A model generated the notes under the pieces. The model saw only the letters and a list, made by a program, of their open reading frames with translations. It made no database searches and was not told the DNA's origin. The translations under genes and the position numbers were made by a program. DNA of 7,356 nt, taken from positions 1-7,356 of the forward strand of contig DAOVUK010000147.1 of NCBI GenBank assembly GCA_030632625.1. The letters run 5' to 3'. Numbering within the stretch: position 1 is the stretch's first letter; the number at the start of each line of letters is the position of its first letter. This document shows positions 1 to 6,047 of the stretch, one piece after another. Origin of the DNA: Gammaproteobacteria bacterium. GTDB lineage: Bacteria; Pseudomonadota; Gammaproteobacteria; GRL18.

Positions 1-99
1 AATCTCAAAACGCTCAATCCACGAAAAAACCTGTTCTACTAATTCCAATAAATCACCTGATATAGCATTTTTTGAATTTTTGTGTCCTAGTATTTTCAT
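1..99 (-). CDS. Possible N-terminal fragment of an unidentified gene, cut by the left edge
   Basis: Reading the minus strand from the ATG at 97-99 gives 33 codons with no stop, open to the window edge. The peptide begins MKILGHKNSK and continues with an amphipathic stretch containing LLELVEQVFSWIERF, which looks like a plausible helix rather than random translation. An in-frame TGA lies directly before the ATG, so this is the only upstream start in the frame. I see no clear Shine-Dalgarno sequence, only an AT-rich leader. It follows yoaA in the same direction, with 74 bp between the yoaA stop and this ATG, so it could be the next gene of the same transcript. I do not recognise the family. A 33-codon open frame can occur by chance in AT-rich DNA, so the call is tentative. 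Confidence 0.35.
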   Translation of the reverse strand, partial: MKILGHKNSKNAISGDLLELVEQVFSWIERFEI

Positions 100-173
100 T
101 CAATATTTTCATGTATTAGGAATAAATGACACGCTGAATAGTTACCAAAGAATATTCTAACAGAAATTAATCT

Positions 174-2270
174 TTATTGAGCTTCTGTTTTTGCCTGAAC
201 GTTAAATTTCATCATAGCGAATTTTTTCTGCAAATCAGAAAAATCAGTTTCTACAGGCATGTCAGGCAGTGTTTTTCGCAGATAATAACCATAAGATTTA
301 CTGAACAGACGTGGATCAGCTATGATCAGAATACCAAAATCATTAATATCACGAATCAAACGCCCTGCCCCCTGCTTGAGAGCCATGCCTGCCTGTGGCA
401 GCTGGTATTGATAAAAGGCATTCAAACCCTGCTGCTGCATCAGCTTAATTCGCGCCTGTAATACCGGCTCATAGGGTGATGCAAAGGGTAATTTATCAAT
501 CACTACACAGGATAATGCCTTGCCCTTAACATCCACTCCTTCCCAAAAACTGCTGGTGCCTAATAACACAGCCCTGTCTGACTTTTTAAATTGATCCACC
601 AGCTGCTGTTTTGGCGCATCACCCTGAACAAATAACTGCAGGTCCATATGCTGCAGTATTTCTCGCGCTTCATACATGGCGCGATAGGAGGTAAACAGAA
701 AAAATGTTTTGCCCTGCAGCCATTCAACAATCGGTAGAACAGCTTTAATCAGGGATGATGTATACAGAGTATCACCGGGTAGTGGTAAGTTTTGCGGGGC
801 ATAAAGAATAGCCTGTTGACTAAAGTCAAAAGGACTCTCAAGTTTGAGGACTTGACAATCGTTCAGGGCCAGCTGACTGGAAAAATGGGCAAATAATAAT
901 TTGTCCTGATTGTGTTGTCTTTGCTGTTCCAATCCGGCCTGTACTGAATGATTGACGCTATTTACTGGCTCAGGGCTATTTACTGGCTCAGGGCTGTCTA
1001 CTGGCTCATGGCTGTTGCCTGGCTCATGGCTGTTTACTGGCTCATGGCTGTTAACAGTCAATGTAGCCGAAGTAAAAATCCAGTTTGAGGATGTTGAGTC
1101 GAGCTGCTGCTTAAATTCATCACCAACTGACAGCGGTGTGAGCTGAATCGTAAAGGACTGACCGTTACATTCAAACCAATGGATCATACTTGCCGGTGTT
1201 GTTCCCGTGAGTTCTTCAAAACTGCTTAACAGCTTATCACTGCGTTTATAACAGCTTTCCAGTTCTATGCTGCTGGCAGACAGTGACTCAAGAAATACTG
1301 TTAGTTTTCTTAAGCCGTATAACACTTCATCGCACAACGGTTTAACGGCTGAGCTTATCTCTGACCAGCTGCCTCGCTGCTTATATCTCTTAAGCACCAT
1401 GAGCAGATCATCCAGCATTCTCCTGATATCATTATTCAGGGCAATAAAACGCTCAATAGATGCCGGTGATTTTGCCAGATAACGTCGGCTGTCCTTTAAT
1501 AGATCTTTAATCTGCTTTGCACAAATTTGTCGTGAAAAAAAGCGGGAGGCAATATCAGGTAATTGATGTGCCTCGTCAATAATATAGGTTTGCGCAGAAG
1601 GCAGTAATTCGCCCAGAGTATCTGTTTTTAATTTGAGATCAGCCATAAGAAGATGGTGATTAACAATGATAATATCCGCTTCAAAAGCCTGTTCTCTGGC
1701 TTTTAAAACATAACAGTCATCATGATCAGGACAGCCTTTACCCAGACAATTGTCCGTTGTTGATGTGACGATTGACCACACAGAGGATTGTTCTTTAATA
1801 CTGTCAAACTCAGCAATATCGGCAAATTCTGTTTGCCCCAGATATTGCCTGATGATCTGCAGATCGGCCTGAGTCTGCTCATTATACCAGGCATCATCTA
1901 ATGCTTTTTTAAAACGATACAGGCAAACATAATTACTGCGTCCCTTAAGGAGACTATAATTTAGTTTCCGCTGATTGATGGATTCGAGCATTGATGCGAT
2001 TATGGGCAAGTCTTTACGATATAACTGATCCTGAAGATTTTTTGTACCCGTACTGATAATGATTTGTTTTGCCGATAATATTGCCGGCACCAGATAGGCC
2101 ACTGTTTTTCCTGTTCCTGTACCCGCCTCACAAAGCAGGATGCCTGTTTTTTTTAAGCTTTGCTCAATTTTCTGAGCCATACGTAATTGAGCATCACGGG
2201 GAGAGTAATTAGAAAGGTATTGGGAAAGCAAACCATTCTTTGAGAAAATGGTTTTTAAATCATAGCTCAT
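174..2270 (-). CDS. yoaA: YoaA-type ATP-dependent DNA helicase (XPD/DinG family, Fe-S)
   Basis: This is a superfamily 2 DNA helicase of the XPD/DinG group, a family of 5'-to-3' helicases with a 4Fe-4S cluster. E. coli YoaA works with the HolC subunit of DNA polymerase III in tolerating replication-blocking damage. From the ATG at 2268-2270 the protein has 698 residues. Visible motifs are Walker A AGTGTGKT (49-56), the cluster cysteines C116, C175, C180 and C186, NHHLL (204-208), DEAH (232-235), SAT (401-403), GTSSFWEGVD (571-580) and QGAGRLIR (633-640). The blocks VTSTTDNCLGKGC and DEAHQLPDIAS match YoaA better than DinG. An open frame extends 31 codons further upstream, but that part overlaps the preceding gene and lacks family similarity, so I chose the internal ATG; no good Shine-Dalgarno supports either start. 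The protein is about 60 residues longer than E. coli YoaA, mainly because of a repeat-bearing insert of about 50 residues just after motif SAT. It lies 37 bp downstream of the DUF6998-like gene, probably in one transcript. Confidence 0.93.
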   Translation of the reverse strand: MSYDLKTIFSKNGLLSQYLSNYSPRDAQLRMAQKIEQSLKKTGILLCEAGTGTGKTVAYLVPAILSAKQIIISTGTKNLQDQLYRKDLPIIASMLESINQRKLNYSLLKGRSNYVCLYRFKKALDDAWYNEQTQADLQIIRQYLGQTEFADIAEFDSIKEQSSVWSIVTSTTDNCLGKGCPDHDDCYVLKAREQAFEADIIIVNHHLLMADLKLKTDTLGELLPSAQTYIIDEAHQLPDIASRFFSRQICAKQIKDLLKDSRRYLAKSPASIERFIALNNDIRRMLDDLLMVLKRYKQRGSWSEISSAVKPLCDEVLYGLRKLTVFLESLSASSIELESCYKRSDKLLSSFEELTGTTPASMIHWFECNGQSFTIQLTPLSVGDEFKQQLDSTSSNWIFTSATLTVNSHEPVNSHEPGNSHEPVDSPEPVNSPEPVNSVNHSVQAGLEQQRQHNQDKLLFAHFSSQLALNDCQVLKLESPFDFSQQAILYAPQNLPLPGDTLYTSSLIKAVLPIVEWLQGKTFFLFTSYRAMYEAREILQHMDLQLFVQGDAPKQQLVDQFKKSDRAVLLGTSSFWEGVDVKGKALSCVVIDKLPFASPYEPVLQARIKLMQQQGLNAFYQYQLPQAGMALKQGAGRLIRDINDFGILIIADPRLFSKSYGYYLRKTLPDMPVETDFSDLQKKFAMMKFNVQAKTEAQ
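957..1053 (-). repeat. In-frame 18-bp minisatellite inside yoaA
   Basis: Five tandem 18-bp units run from 957 to 1046, followed by a partial unit to about 1053. In + strand orientation the unit is GCTGTTTACTGGCTCATG with small variants; the two leftmost units share CAGG at the end and the other three share CATG. On the coding strand each unit gives a hexapeptide of the type VNSHEP, VDSPEP or GNSHEP, at about residues 406-437 of the helicase. The period is a multiple of three, so changes in copy number keep the frame. The unit is hydrophilic and rich in proline and acidic residues, as expected of a flexible surface loop. Confidence 0.95.
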
Positions 2271-2307
2271 TGCTGGAAGCTGACAAATAACGGGATAACT
2301 AAACGCA

Positions 2308-2820
2308 CTAAGTCGCCTTTTCTTCCTCACCCAGCCACTCATGGCTCCAGGCCAGAGTCGCAATTTTTTTAAAACGAGCCACAGTCATTGCGCCCTTTTT
2401 AGCTTTTTTGCTGTGCTTATCGATAACATTATCAGTCAGTGTTGCCCGATCAATTTCATAGATTTCAGAGGGTTCATAATCATCATTCAATAAAACCAGA
2501 ACAACACTATCCCAGTTTTGTTCCATTTTAAGCTGGCCAATGCGCGGCGAATTTTTAGAATCGCTAAAAATTGTACGCCCTTTTATCTGGATTTTTTCGC
2601 CCTGAAGATCGCCCGATTGTTCTGTACCGACAGCCTCATAACCTATTTGCTCAGCTGCGGGAGCCAGATGTAACAGACGAATGGCATCATAAGTACACAG
2701 TTCACCACTGACACCTGCCAGAGTCTTACCTGTAGCACGACGATAATTGGCCGCTAACTGTCTGGCCTGCTGCATTAAAATATCGACCGAATAGGCATTC
2801 TCTGTCTGTGCTTGAATCAT
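2308..2820 (-). CDS. DUF6998-like small protein, possible PD-(D/E)XK nuclease fold
   Basis: This 170-residue soluble protein has no signal peptide or membrane segment. The central part, GVSGELCTYDAIRLL (36-50) followed by GYEAVGTEQSGD (60-71) and IQIKGR (77-82), resembles the DUF6998 family, which I recall as having a restriction-endonuclease-like fold; this is from memory and is not checked. The arrangement E40, D71 and Q78-x-K80 fits the catalytic layout of PD-(D/E)XK enzymes, with Gln in the usual Glu/Asp place as in some members. The following segments DSVVLVLLND (104-113) and EIYEIDRA (119-126) look like core beta strands. Nuclease activity is an inference and the protein could be catalytically inactive. 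The start at ATG 2818-2820 has only a weak upstream ribosome site. Its stop lies 37 bp before the YoaA start on the same strand, so the two are probably co-transcribed and may share a DNA-repair role. Confidence 0.78.
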   Translation of the reverse strand: MIQAQTENAYSVDILMQQARQLAANYRRATGKTLAGVSGELCTYDAIRLLHLAPAAEQIGYEAVGTEQSGDLQGEKIQIKGRTIFSDSKNSPRIGQLKMEQNWDSVVLVLLNDDYEPSEIYEIDRATLTDNVIDKHSKKAKKGAMTVARFKKIATLAWSHEWLGEEEKAT

Positions 2821-2961
2821 TATTTTGTCAATTTTGCCGATTTTAAAGAATAAAGAACGATTGCAGTTAATTTAGCATATTCTTGACTAACTTGAAATTT
2901 TCTAACAACCTTTTTTGGAATTCTATATAAGTAAAATGATAGTTAAACCACTGAAGCGGAT

Positions 2962-3031
2962 GGAGCCTGCTGTTGCAGGTTTGTAAGTTGTAAGTTGTAA
3001 GTTGTAAGTTGTAAGTCTGAGCCCATGCTCC
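2962..3031. other. Nested inverted repeats framing the heptamer array
   Basis: Within the 267-bp gap between the nitroreductase and DUF6998-like genes, GGAGC at 2962-2966 pairs with GCTCC at 3027-3031. Just inside the left arm is the perfect hairpin CCTGC-TGTT-GCAGG (2966-2979), and overlapping the right arm is GAGC-CCAT-GCTC (3019-3030). The heptamer array lies between the two small hairpins. Neither hairpin has a good T-run in either direction, so I do not call a rho-independent terminator. The layout looks like a small palindromic repeat element, but only one copy is present in this window. Confidence 0.5.
2981..3015. repeat. Five perfect tandem TTGTAAG heptamers
   Basis: Units sit at 2981-2987, 2988-2994, 2995-3001, 3002-3008 and 3009-3015, all identical, and the array then breaks off into TCTGAGC. 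The sequence GTTGTAAGT at 3008-3016 has an inverted partner, ACTTACAAC, at 3056-3064, so a longer hairpin is possible. Perfect identity among units suggests recent slippage expansion. The array lies in the probable 5' region of the DUF6998-yoaA transcript, or equally downstream of the nitroreductase gene. Confidence 0.95.
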
Positions 3032-3048
3032 TTGTTTCTTGCTTTTGA

Positions 3049-3078
3049 CATATAAACTTACAACATATAAACATACAA
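3049..3078. repeat. Two 15-bp tandem units (CATATAAACWTACAA)
   Basis: CATATAAACTTACAA at 3049-3063 is followed directly by CATATAAACATACAA at 3064-3078, with one mismatch. The TTACAA/ATACAA ends resemble the complement of the TTGTAAG heptamer 35 bp away, so both repeats may derive from one ancestral element. The second unit ends ten bases before the nitroreductase stop codon. Confidence 0.85.
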
Positions 3079-3087
3079 CTTATAAAA

Positions 3088-3753
3088 TCAATCAAAAAAA
3101 CGAGTGAAGCTTGAGTATTCCTCTCGATCGGTACGATAGCTGTTTATTAGTGCATCACAATCCTCATAGCCTAATGCCATGCCGCAGATAAGAAATGAAT
3201 TTTCATCCTGATCTAACTCTGTTTTTACAATTTGAGGGTATTCAGCCAACGCTGCCTGAGGACAGGTTGCCAGTCCCTGAGCAACGGCTGCCAGCATCAC
3301 AGACTGTAAGAACATGCCATAATCAAGAAATGATCCCTTTTCCGCACTTTCATCCAGAAAGAAGAACAACACAACCGGTGCATCAAACGCTCTATAATTC
3401 GCAGCCCATTGATCACGCTGTCGCTGTTTATCCTCCCTGCTGATATCTAAGGTTGCATACATTTTCAGGCCGCAGGCTTTGCGGCGGCTCTTAAATGGTT
3501 CTTTCCAGCGTGTCGGATAGTATTGATAATCCATATTGCTTTTAGAGCCTGAGCGGAATGCCTGTTCTAATTTTTGATCCAGCTGTTTTTTGGCTGCACC
3601 ACTGACCACAGCAACCTGCCAGGGTTGGGTGTTGACGCCTGACGGTGCATGACGGGCTAAATCAAGTATCTGCTGAATTTTTTCCGGTTCGACAGATTTA
3701 TTTAAGAAAGCACGGGTGGATTTTCGCTTGAGAATGGTTTCACTGAACTGCAT
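3088..3753 (-). CDS. Nitroreductase-family FMN oxidoreductase
   Basis: This 221-residue protein belongs to the FMN-dependent nitroreductase family, whose dimeric members use NAD(P)H to reduce nitro-compounds, quinones or flavins in the cytoplasm. Family signatures are the FMN phosphate-binding start RKSTRAF (10-16), APSGVNTQPW (36-45), the mid-region YYPTRWKEPFKSRR (78-91) typical of the PnbA-like subgroup, DYGMFLQSVMLAA (144-156), GLATCPQAAL (160-169) and GMALGYEDCDALIN (191-204). Length is normal and nothing is missing. The ATG at 3751-3753 is preceded by TTGGAATAATA, giving a GGA ribosome site at fair spacing. The gene begins 40 bp after the diguanylate cyclase stop on the same strand and no terminator separates them, so read-through is likely. 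The physiological substrate cannot be told from sequence; assignment to a named enzyme such as PnbA or NfsB would be over-reading. Confidence 0.9.
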   Translation of the reverse strand: MQFSETILKRKSTRAFLNKSVEPEKIQQILDLARHAPSGVNTQPWQVAVVSGAAKKQLDQKLEQAFRSGSKSNMDYQYYPTRWKEPFKSRRKACGLKMYATLDISREDKQRQRDQWAANYRAFDAPVVLFFFLDESAEKGSFLDYGMFLQSVMLAAVAQGLATCPQAALAEYPQIVKTELDQDENSFLICGMALGYEDCDALINSYRTDREEYSSFTRFFD

Positions 3754-3793
3754 TTATTATTCCAAAAAAAGATTTGTTACCAGGGATTATTAT

Positions 3794-4957
3794 TTAACTT
3801 GTTTGCGGACATTCGACACGCTCAGTCAAAGCAAGCAAACCGGCATTGATCGCACGATCTCGCCCTTGTTTTTTTGCATCATACAGGGCTTGATCTGCGG
3901 TTGAAAGCAAATTCTTTCCAAGCGCCTTTATATCATTAATATCGTTTTCAGTCATCAGGGTTGATACCCCTGCTGAAATAGTAATAGTTAAAACTACATT
4001 TTTATCAATCACCACACGATTTTTATTCACCGCAATAATAATTCGCTGTGCTATCATCATTGCTTCATCATTATCCGTTTCCGGTAACAGCACTGCAAAT
4101 TCTTCTCCGCCATAACGGGCCAGCACATCATGTGTTCGCAGTACCGTTTGAATTCTTTGCGCAACCTGGCATAAGACATTATCTCCCACACCATGACCAT
4201 AAGTATCATTAACAGACTTAAAGTGATCAATATCGAGAAAAAGACATGAGACAGCTGTCATTGAACGATTACTTCGGGCCAGTTCCTCCGGCAATCTTTG
4301 ATCAAAAAACCGTCGGTTATGAACCTTAGTCAAATCATCTGTCATGGTGCTGAGTTTAAGTCGCTCTAAATTAAGAGCGTTTTCAATACAGACGGCCATA
4401 ATAAAAGACAATCTCTGTAAAAAATCAGAAGCGGCATGAACCTGAAAACGGCAACGATCATAACTTCCGCAGCAAAAAACACCTATTTTTTTGCCACGAC
4501 GAATCAGAGGCATTACTGCGATTGATTCAATACGAGGGTTGTCCATCAGCCACTGGTGCCTGGCAATATTATAAACACCGGTAGTGATTTGAGTCGGCAG
4601 ATATTTTAATTTTTCCAGTTCAACAGGAAAATTCAATAAGGTCAAAAACCGATCAGTTTCAGCATCCCGAATTGATTCCGGTATTAAGCGCCGCAGCGAT
4701 AAGTCTTCATCTTCAAGCAGCAAAGTACAGGCATCCTGCTTAAATAAACTGGTGTATTCATCACGTATTATATACAGCAGTTGTTCAATTGACTCAGCAG
4801 CCATTAACTTAAATTCGATTTCTTCAAAGCGTTTCAATTTATGCTGATTTTCATGAGCATTATTTAGCAAGCGGTTAAATTGTGCCTTTAATTGCACATT
4901 CTGACTATCCTGATTTTTCATTAATTGTGTTTTTATAGTATGCTTTGAATCATTCAT
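3794..4957 (-). CDS. Diguanylate cyclase, DUF484/GAF-like sensor plus GGDEF
   Basis: The protein makes cyclic di-GMP from two GTP. Residue numbers count from the upstream GTG at 4975, which would give 393 residues; from the ATG at 4957 subtract six. Residues about 25-200 resemble the DUF484/GAF-like domain seen fused to GGDEF in gammaproteobacteria: a helix LLNNAHENQHKLKRFE, a central PLIRRGKKIGVFCCGS, and CRFQVHAASDFLQRLS (175-190), the counterpart of the RF..TDFL.RL signature. The catalytic domain holds DDLTKVHNRRFF (213-224), DIDHFKSVND (248-257), the active GGEEF site (289-293) and DQALYDAKKQGRD. RTHD (280-283), five residues before GGEEF, is an intact allosteric I-site, so product inhibition is expected. 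There is no transmembrane segment, so it is cytoplasmic. I chose ATG 4955-4957 because the only strong Shine-Dalgarno overlaps the GTG; see the separate entry. The nitroreductase gene follows 40 bp downstream. The signal sensed by the N-terminal domain is unknown. Confidence 0.9.
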   Translation of the reverse strand: MNDSKHTIKTQLMKNQDSQNVQLKAQFNRLLNNAHENQHKLKRFEEIEFKLMAAESIEQLLYIIRDEYTSLFKQDACTLLLEDEDLSLRRLIPESIRDAETDRFLTLLNFPVELEKLKYLPTQITTGVYNIARHQWLMDNPRIESIAVMPLIRRGKKIGVFCCGSYDRCRFQVHAASDFLQRLSFIMAVCIENALNLERLKLSTMTDDLTKVHNRRFFDQRLPEELARSNRSMTAVSCLFLDIDHFKSVNDTYGHGVGDNVLCQVAQRIQTVLRTHDVLARYGGEEFAVLLPETDNDEAMMIAQRIIIAVNKNRVVIDKNVVLTITISAGVSTLMTENDINDIKALGKNLLSTADQALYDAKKQGRDRAINAGLLALTERVECPQTS

Positions 4958-4974
4958 TTCTATCTCAATACTCA

Positions 4975-4980
4975 CTCCTC
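4975..4980 (-). promoter_or_regulatory. GAGGAG ribosome site misplaced for the cyclase starts
   Basis: On the minus strand GAGGAG (4980 down to 4975) is the best Shine-Dalgarno match near the cyclase start. Its last G is the first base of the GTG at 4975-4973, so it cannot serve that codon. The in-frame ATG at 4957-4955 is 17 nt away, too far for normal use, though GAG-ATAGAA lies directly before it. At the ideal spacing of 5 nt the in-frame codon is ATT (4969-4967). An out-of-frame TTG at good distance reads only TTG-AGA-TAG. The true start is therefore unresolved among GTG, ATT and ATG. Confidence 0.5.
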
Positions 4981-5121
4981 GACGAAATATATAATGATTT
5001 TAGACCATTTTCACTTTTATTTTTGAGAAACTTTACTCTTTTTGATATACAGCAAGTAATAAATAAGCAATAAATGGGAAATAAAATCAAATGTCTTCCT
5101 TTTCTGACATAAATAAGCACC

Positions 5122-5134
5122 TTTGTCTGACAAA
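5122..5134. promoter_or_regulatory. Candidate operator palindrome TTTGTC-T-GACAAA
   Basis: This is a perfect palindrome with six-base arms and a one-base centre, about 165-180 bp upstream of the cyclase start and about 50 bp from the MITE edge. The minus strand reads TTGTCA here, a fair match to a -35 hexamer, but I cannot find a convincing -10 at proper distance. It may be a repressor or activator site for the cyclase gene. A chance palindrome of this size is possible in a 400-bp AT-rich gap. Apart from this site, the MITE and the cyclase ribosome site, I see nothing supportable in the non-coding stretch 4958-5357. Confidence 0.3.
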
Positions 5135-5184
5135 TTTTTCCATAATCTCCTCTCACAGAAAGAAATAAAGCCATGTAATCTATT

Positions 5185-5317
5185 TAGTGTCCGTTCATAA
5201 ATAGCTTTTTTGTGCGAATGAATTCGCCCCTACAGAGAAAAAACTTAACTATTCAATAACTTATAAATTCACAATTGTAGGGGCGAATTCATTCGCCTTA
5301 TTAACGGATGGACACTA
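5185..5317. mobile_element. 133-bp MITE-like element with TA-flanked terminal inverted repeats
   Basis: The ends are TAGTGTCC (5185-5192) and GGACACTA (5310-5317). With a 4-bp gap the inverted match continues for another eight bases, GTTCATAA against the complement GTTAATAA. Inside is a perfect 21-bp inverted repeat: left arm 5214-5234, beginning GCGAATGAATTCGCCCC, and right arm 5276-5296. Each arm also holds its own small palindrome, GCGAAT-GA-ATTCGC and GCGAAT-TC-ATTCGC. No reading frame is present, so it cannot move by itself. The outer TA at both ends would fit TA target duplication as in IS630/Tc1-mariner elements, but that family link is inferred. The element ends 40 bp before the pseudopilin start and could affect its transcription. 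Confidence 0.72.
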
Positions 5318-5357
5318 TTTAAACAGTCATATTTTTTATATTGAAAAGGATTTTCAA

Positions 5358-5909
5358 ATGATAATAGTTAAAAGTAAACAGCTTCAAGGATTCACACTGA
5401 TTGAACTCATCATTATTCTGGCTATTGCCGGAATTTTATTCTCCACGGCAATACCTGAACTTTCTCATCTGCTTGCTCGTAATCAACAAGCAGCACAATT
5501 GCATACTCTATTTAGTCATCATCAACTGGCTCGTTCTGAGGCAGTAAAAAACAATAGCAGAGTACTTTTATGTAAAAGTTATGATGGTCAGCAATGCACT
5601 TACTCAGGTCAGTGGTCTGACGGTTGGATTATTTTTGCTGACACGGATAATAATAAAAAAATTAATGATAATGAGCGGGTAATATATATACAGCAGGCTT
5701 TATCTGTGAATCTATCATTAAAATACAAGGGGTTTGGCTCGCATAATTACGTCCGGTATTACCCGGATGGTCATAGCAGCAGCAACGGCACTTTTACTCT
5801 ATGCAACCAATTTGGTGATAAATTCGCCAGTGGTATCATTATTTCACGAACAGGAAGGGCCAGAATAGCTTCTCAAGCTTCTGGAGGAAAAGCACTCACC
5901 TGCAGCTAA
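5358..5909 (+). CDS. Type IV pseudopilin, FimT/GspH family
   Basis: This is a 183-residue prepilin-like protein that, by family, is cleaved and methylated by prepilin peptidase (PilD) and joins a type IV pilus or type II secretion pseudopilus as a minor subunit. The leader is 11 residues with two lysines, cleavage is expected at G11/F12 in GFTLIEL, and Glu16 is the conserved +5 glutamate. Residues 12-35 form the hydrophobic helix. The globular part shows DGWIIFADTDNN (88-99), YYPDG (134-138) and the C-terminal FTLC...IIISRTGRARI (147-170), typical of GspH/FimT. Four cysteines (72, 80, 149, 182) could form two disulphides. The ATG is preceded by AAGGA (5346-5350) with a 7-nt spacer. Length is normal. 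No other pilus gene is visible, and the gene sits alone between the MITE and tRNA-Asn. FimT rather than GspH is favoured by the solitary position, but this is not certain. FimT-like proteins in some species bind DNA during uptake; that role is not shown here. Confidence 0.9.
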   Translation: MIIVKSKQLQGFTLIELIIILAIAGILFSTAIPELSHLLARNQQAAQLHTLFSHHQLARSEAVKNNSRVLLCKSYDGQQCTYSGQWSDGWIIFADTDNNKKINDNERVIYIQQALSVNLSLKYKGFGSHNYVRYYPDGHSSSNGTFTLCNQFGDKFASGIIISRTGRARIASQASGGKALTCS

Positions 5910-5964
5910 GTCATTGATATTATAAATCTGTTGCAAAAAAAATGAATTTTATTAACAATGCTTC

Positions 5965-5992
5965 TTGACATTAAAATCAAAATGCATAGAAT
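5965..5992 (+). promoter_or_regulatory. Sigma-70 promoter of tRNA-Asn
   Basis: A perfect -35 hexamer TTGACA (5965-5970), a 16-bp spacer and TAGAAT (5987-5992, five of six) form the best promoter in the window. Transcription should start near 5999, about 48 nt before the mature tRNA. Strong consensus is expected for a stable RNA gene. Confidence 0.78.
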
Positions 5993-5998
5993 AGCTTT

Positions 5999-6043
5999 CG
6001 TTGCTTCTATGTGAGTGATCAAAAGCACTTAGAAATAACAACG
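5999..6043 (+). other. Hairpin in the tRNA-Asn leader
   Basis: From the predicted start of transcription the leader can fold through CGTTG (5999-6003) with CAACG (6039-6043), TTCTA (6005-6009) with TAGAA (6030-6034), and AGTG (6014-6017) with CACT (6026-6029), with small internal loops. The stem ends four bases before the first base of the tRNA. It may guide 5' processing, or shield the end. The fold is by eye, without an energy calculation. Confidence 0.45.
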
Positions 6044-6047
6044 CAAT

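Noticed and set aside
952..1146. Plus-strand 64-codon frame with repeated FTGSG/FTGSW motifs
   Set aside because: It is the antisense shadow of the yoaA minisatellite; its repeats come from the 18-bp units, and the helicase frame is clearly the coding one.
2820..2940. Minus-strand promoter for the DUF6998-yoaA unit (TTTCAA, 17 bp, TAAATT)
   Set aside because: Both hexamers are weak and the region is AT-rich, so several equal candidates exist.
2966..3030. Short hairpins in the intergenic gap as rho-independent terminators
   Set aside because: Neither GC-rich stem is followed by a T-run in either direction.
2981..3078. CRISPR array
   Set aside because: The repeats are 7 and 15 bp, directly tandem without spacers, and no cas gene is present.
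5088..5150. Minus-strand 18-codon frame starting MEKFVRQRC after AGAGGAGATT, as a leader peptide for the cyclase
   Set aside because: The ribosome site is close to the ATG with a very short spacer, the peptide is not a known attenuator type, and there is no terminator/antiterminator pair.
4965..5174. Minus-strand 69-codon frame ending inside the start of the cyclase gene
   Set aside because: It has no ribosome site, unlikely composition (many Lys, Ser, Ile, Cys from AT-rich DNA) and no recognisable motif. The overlap with the cyclase start could hint at coupling, but that is not enough.
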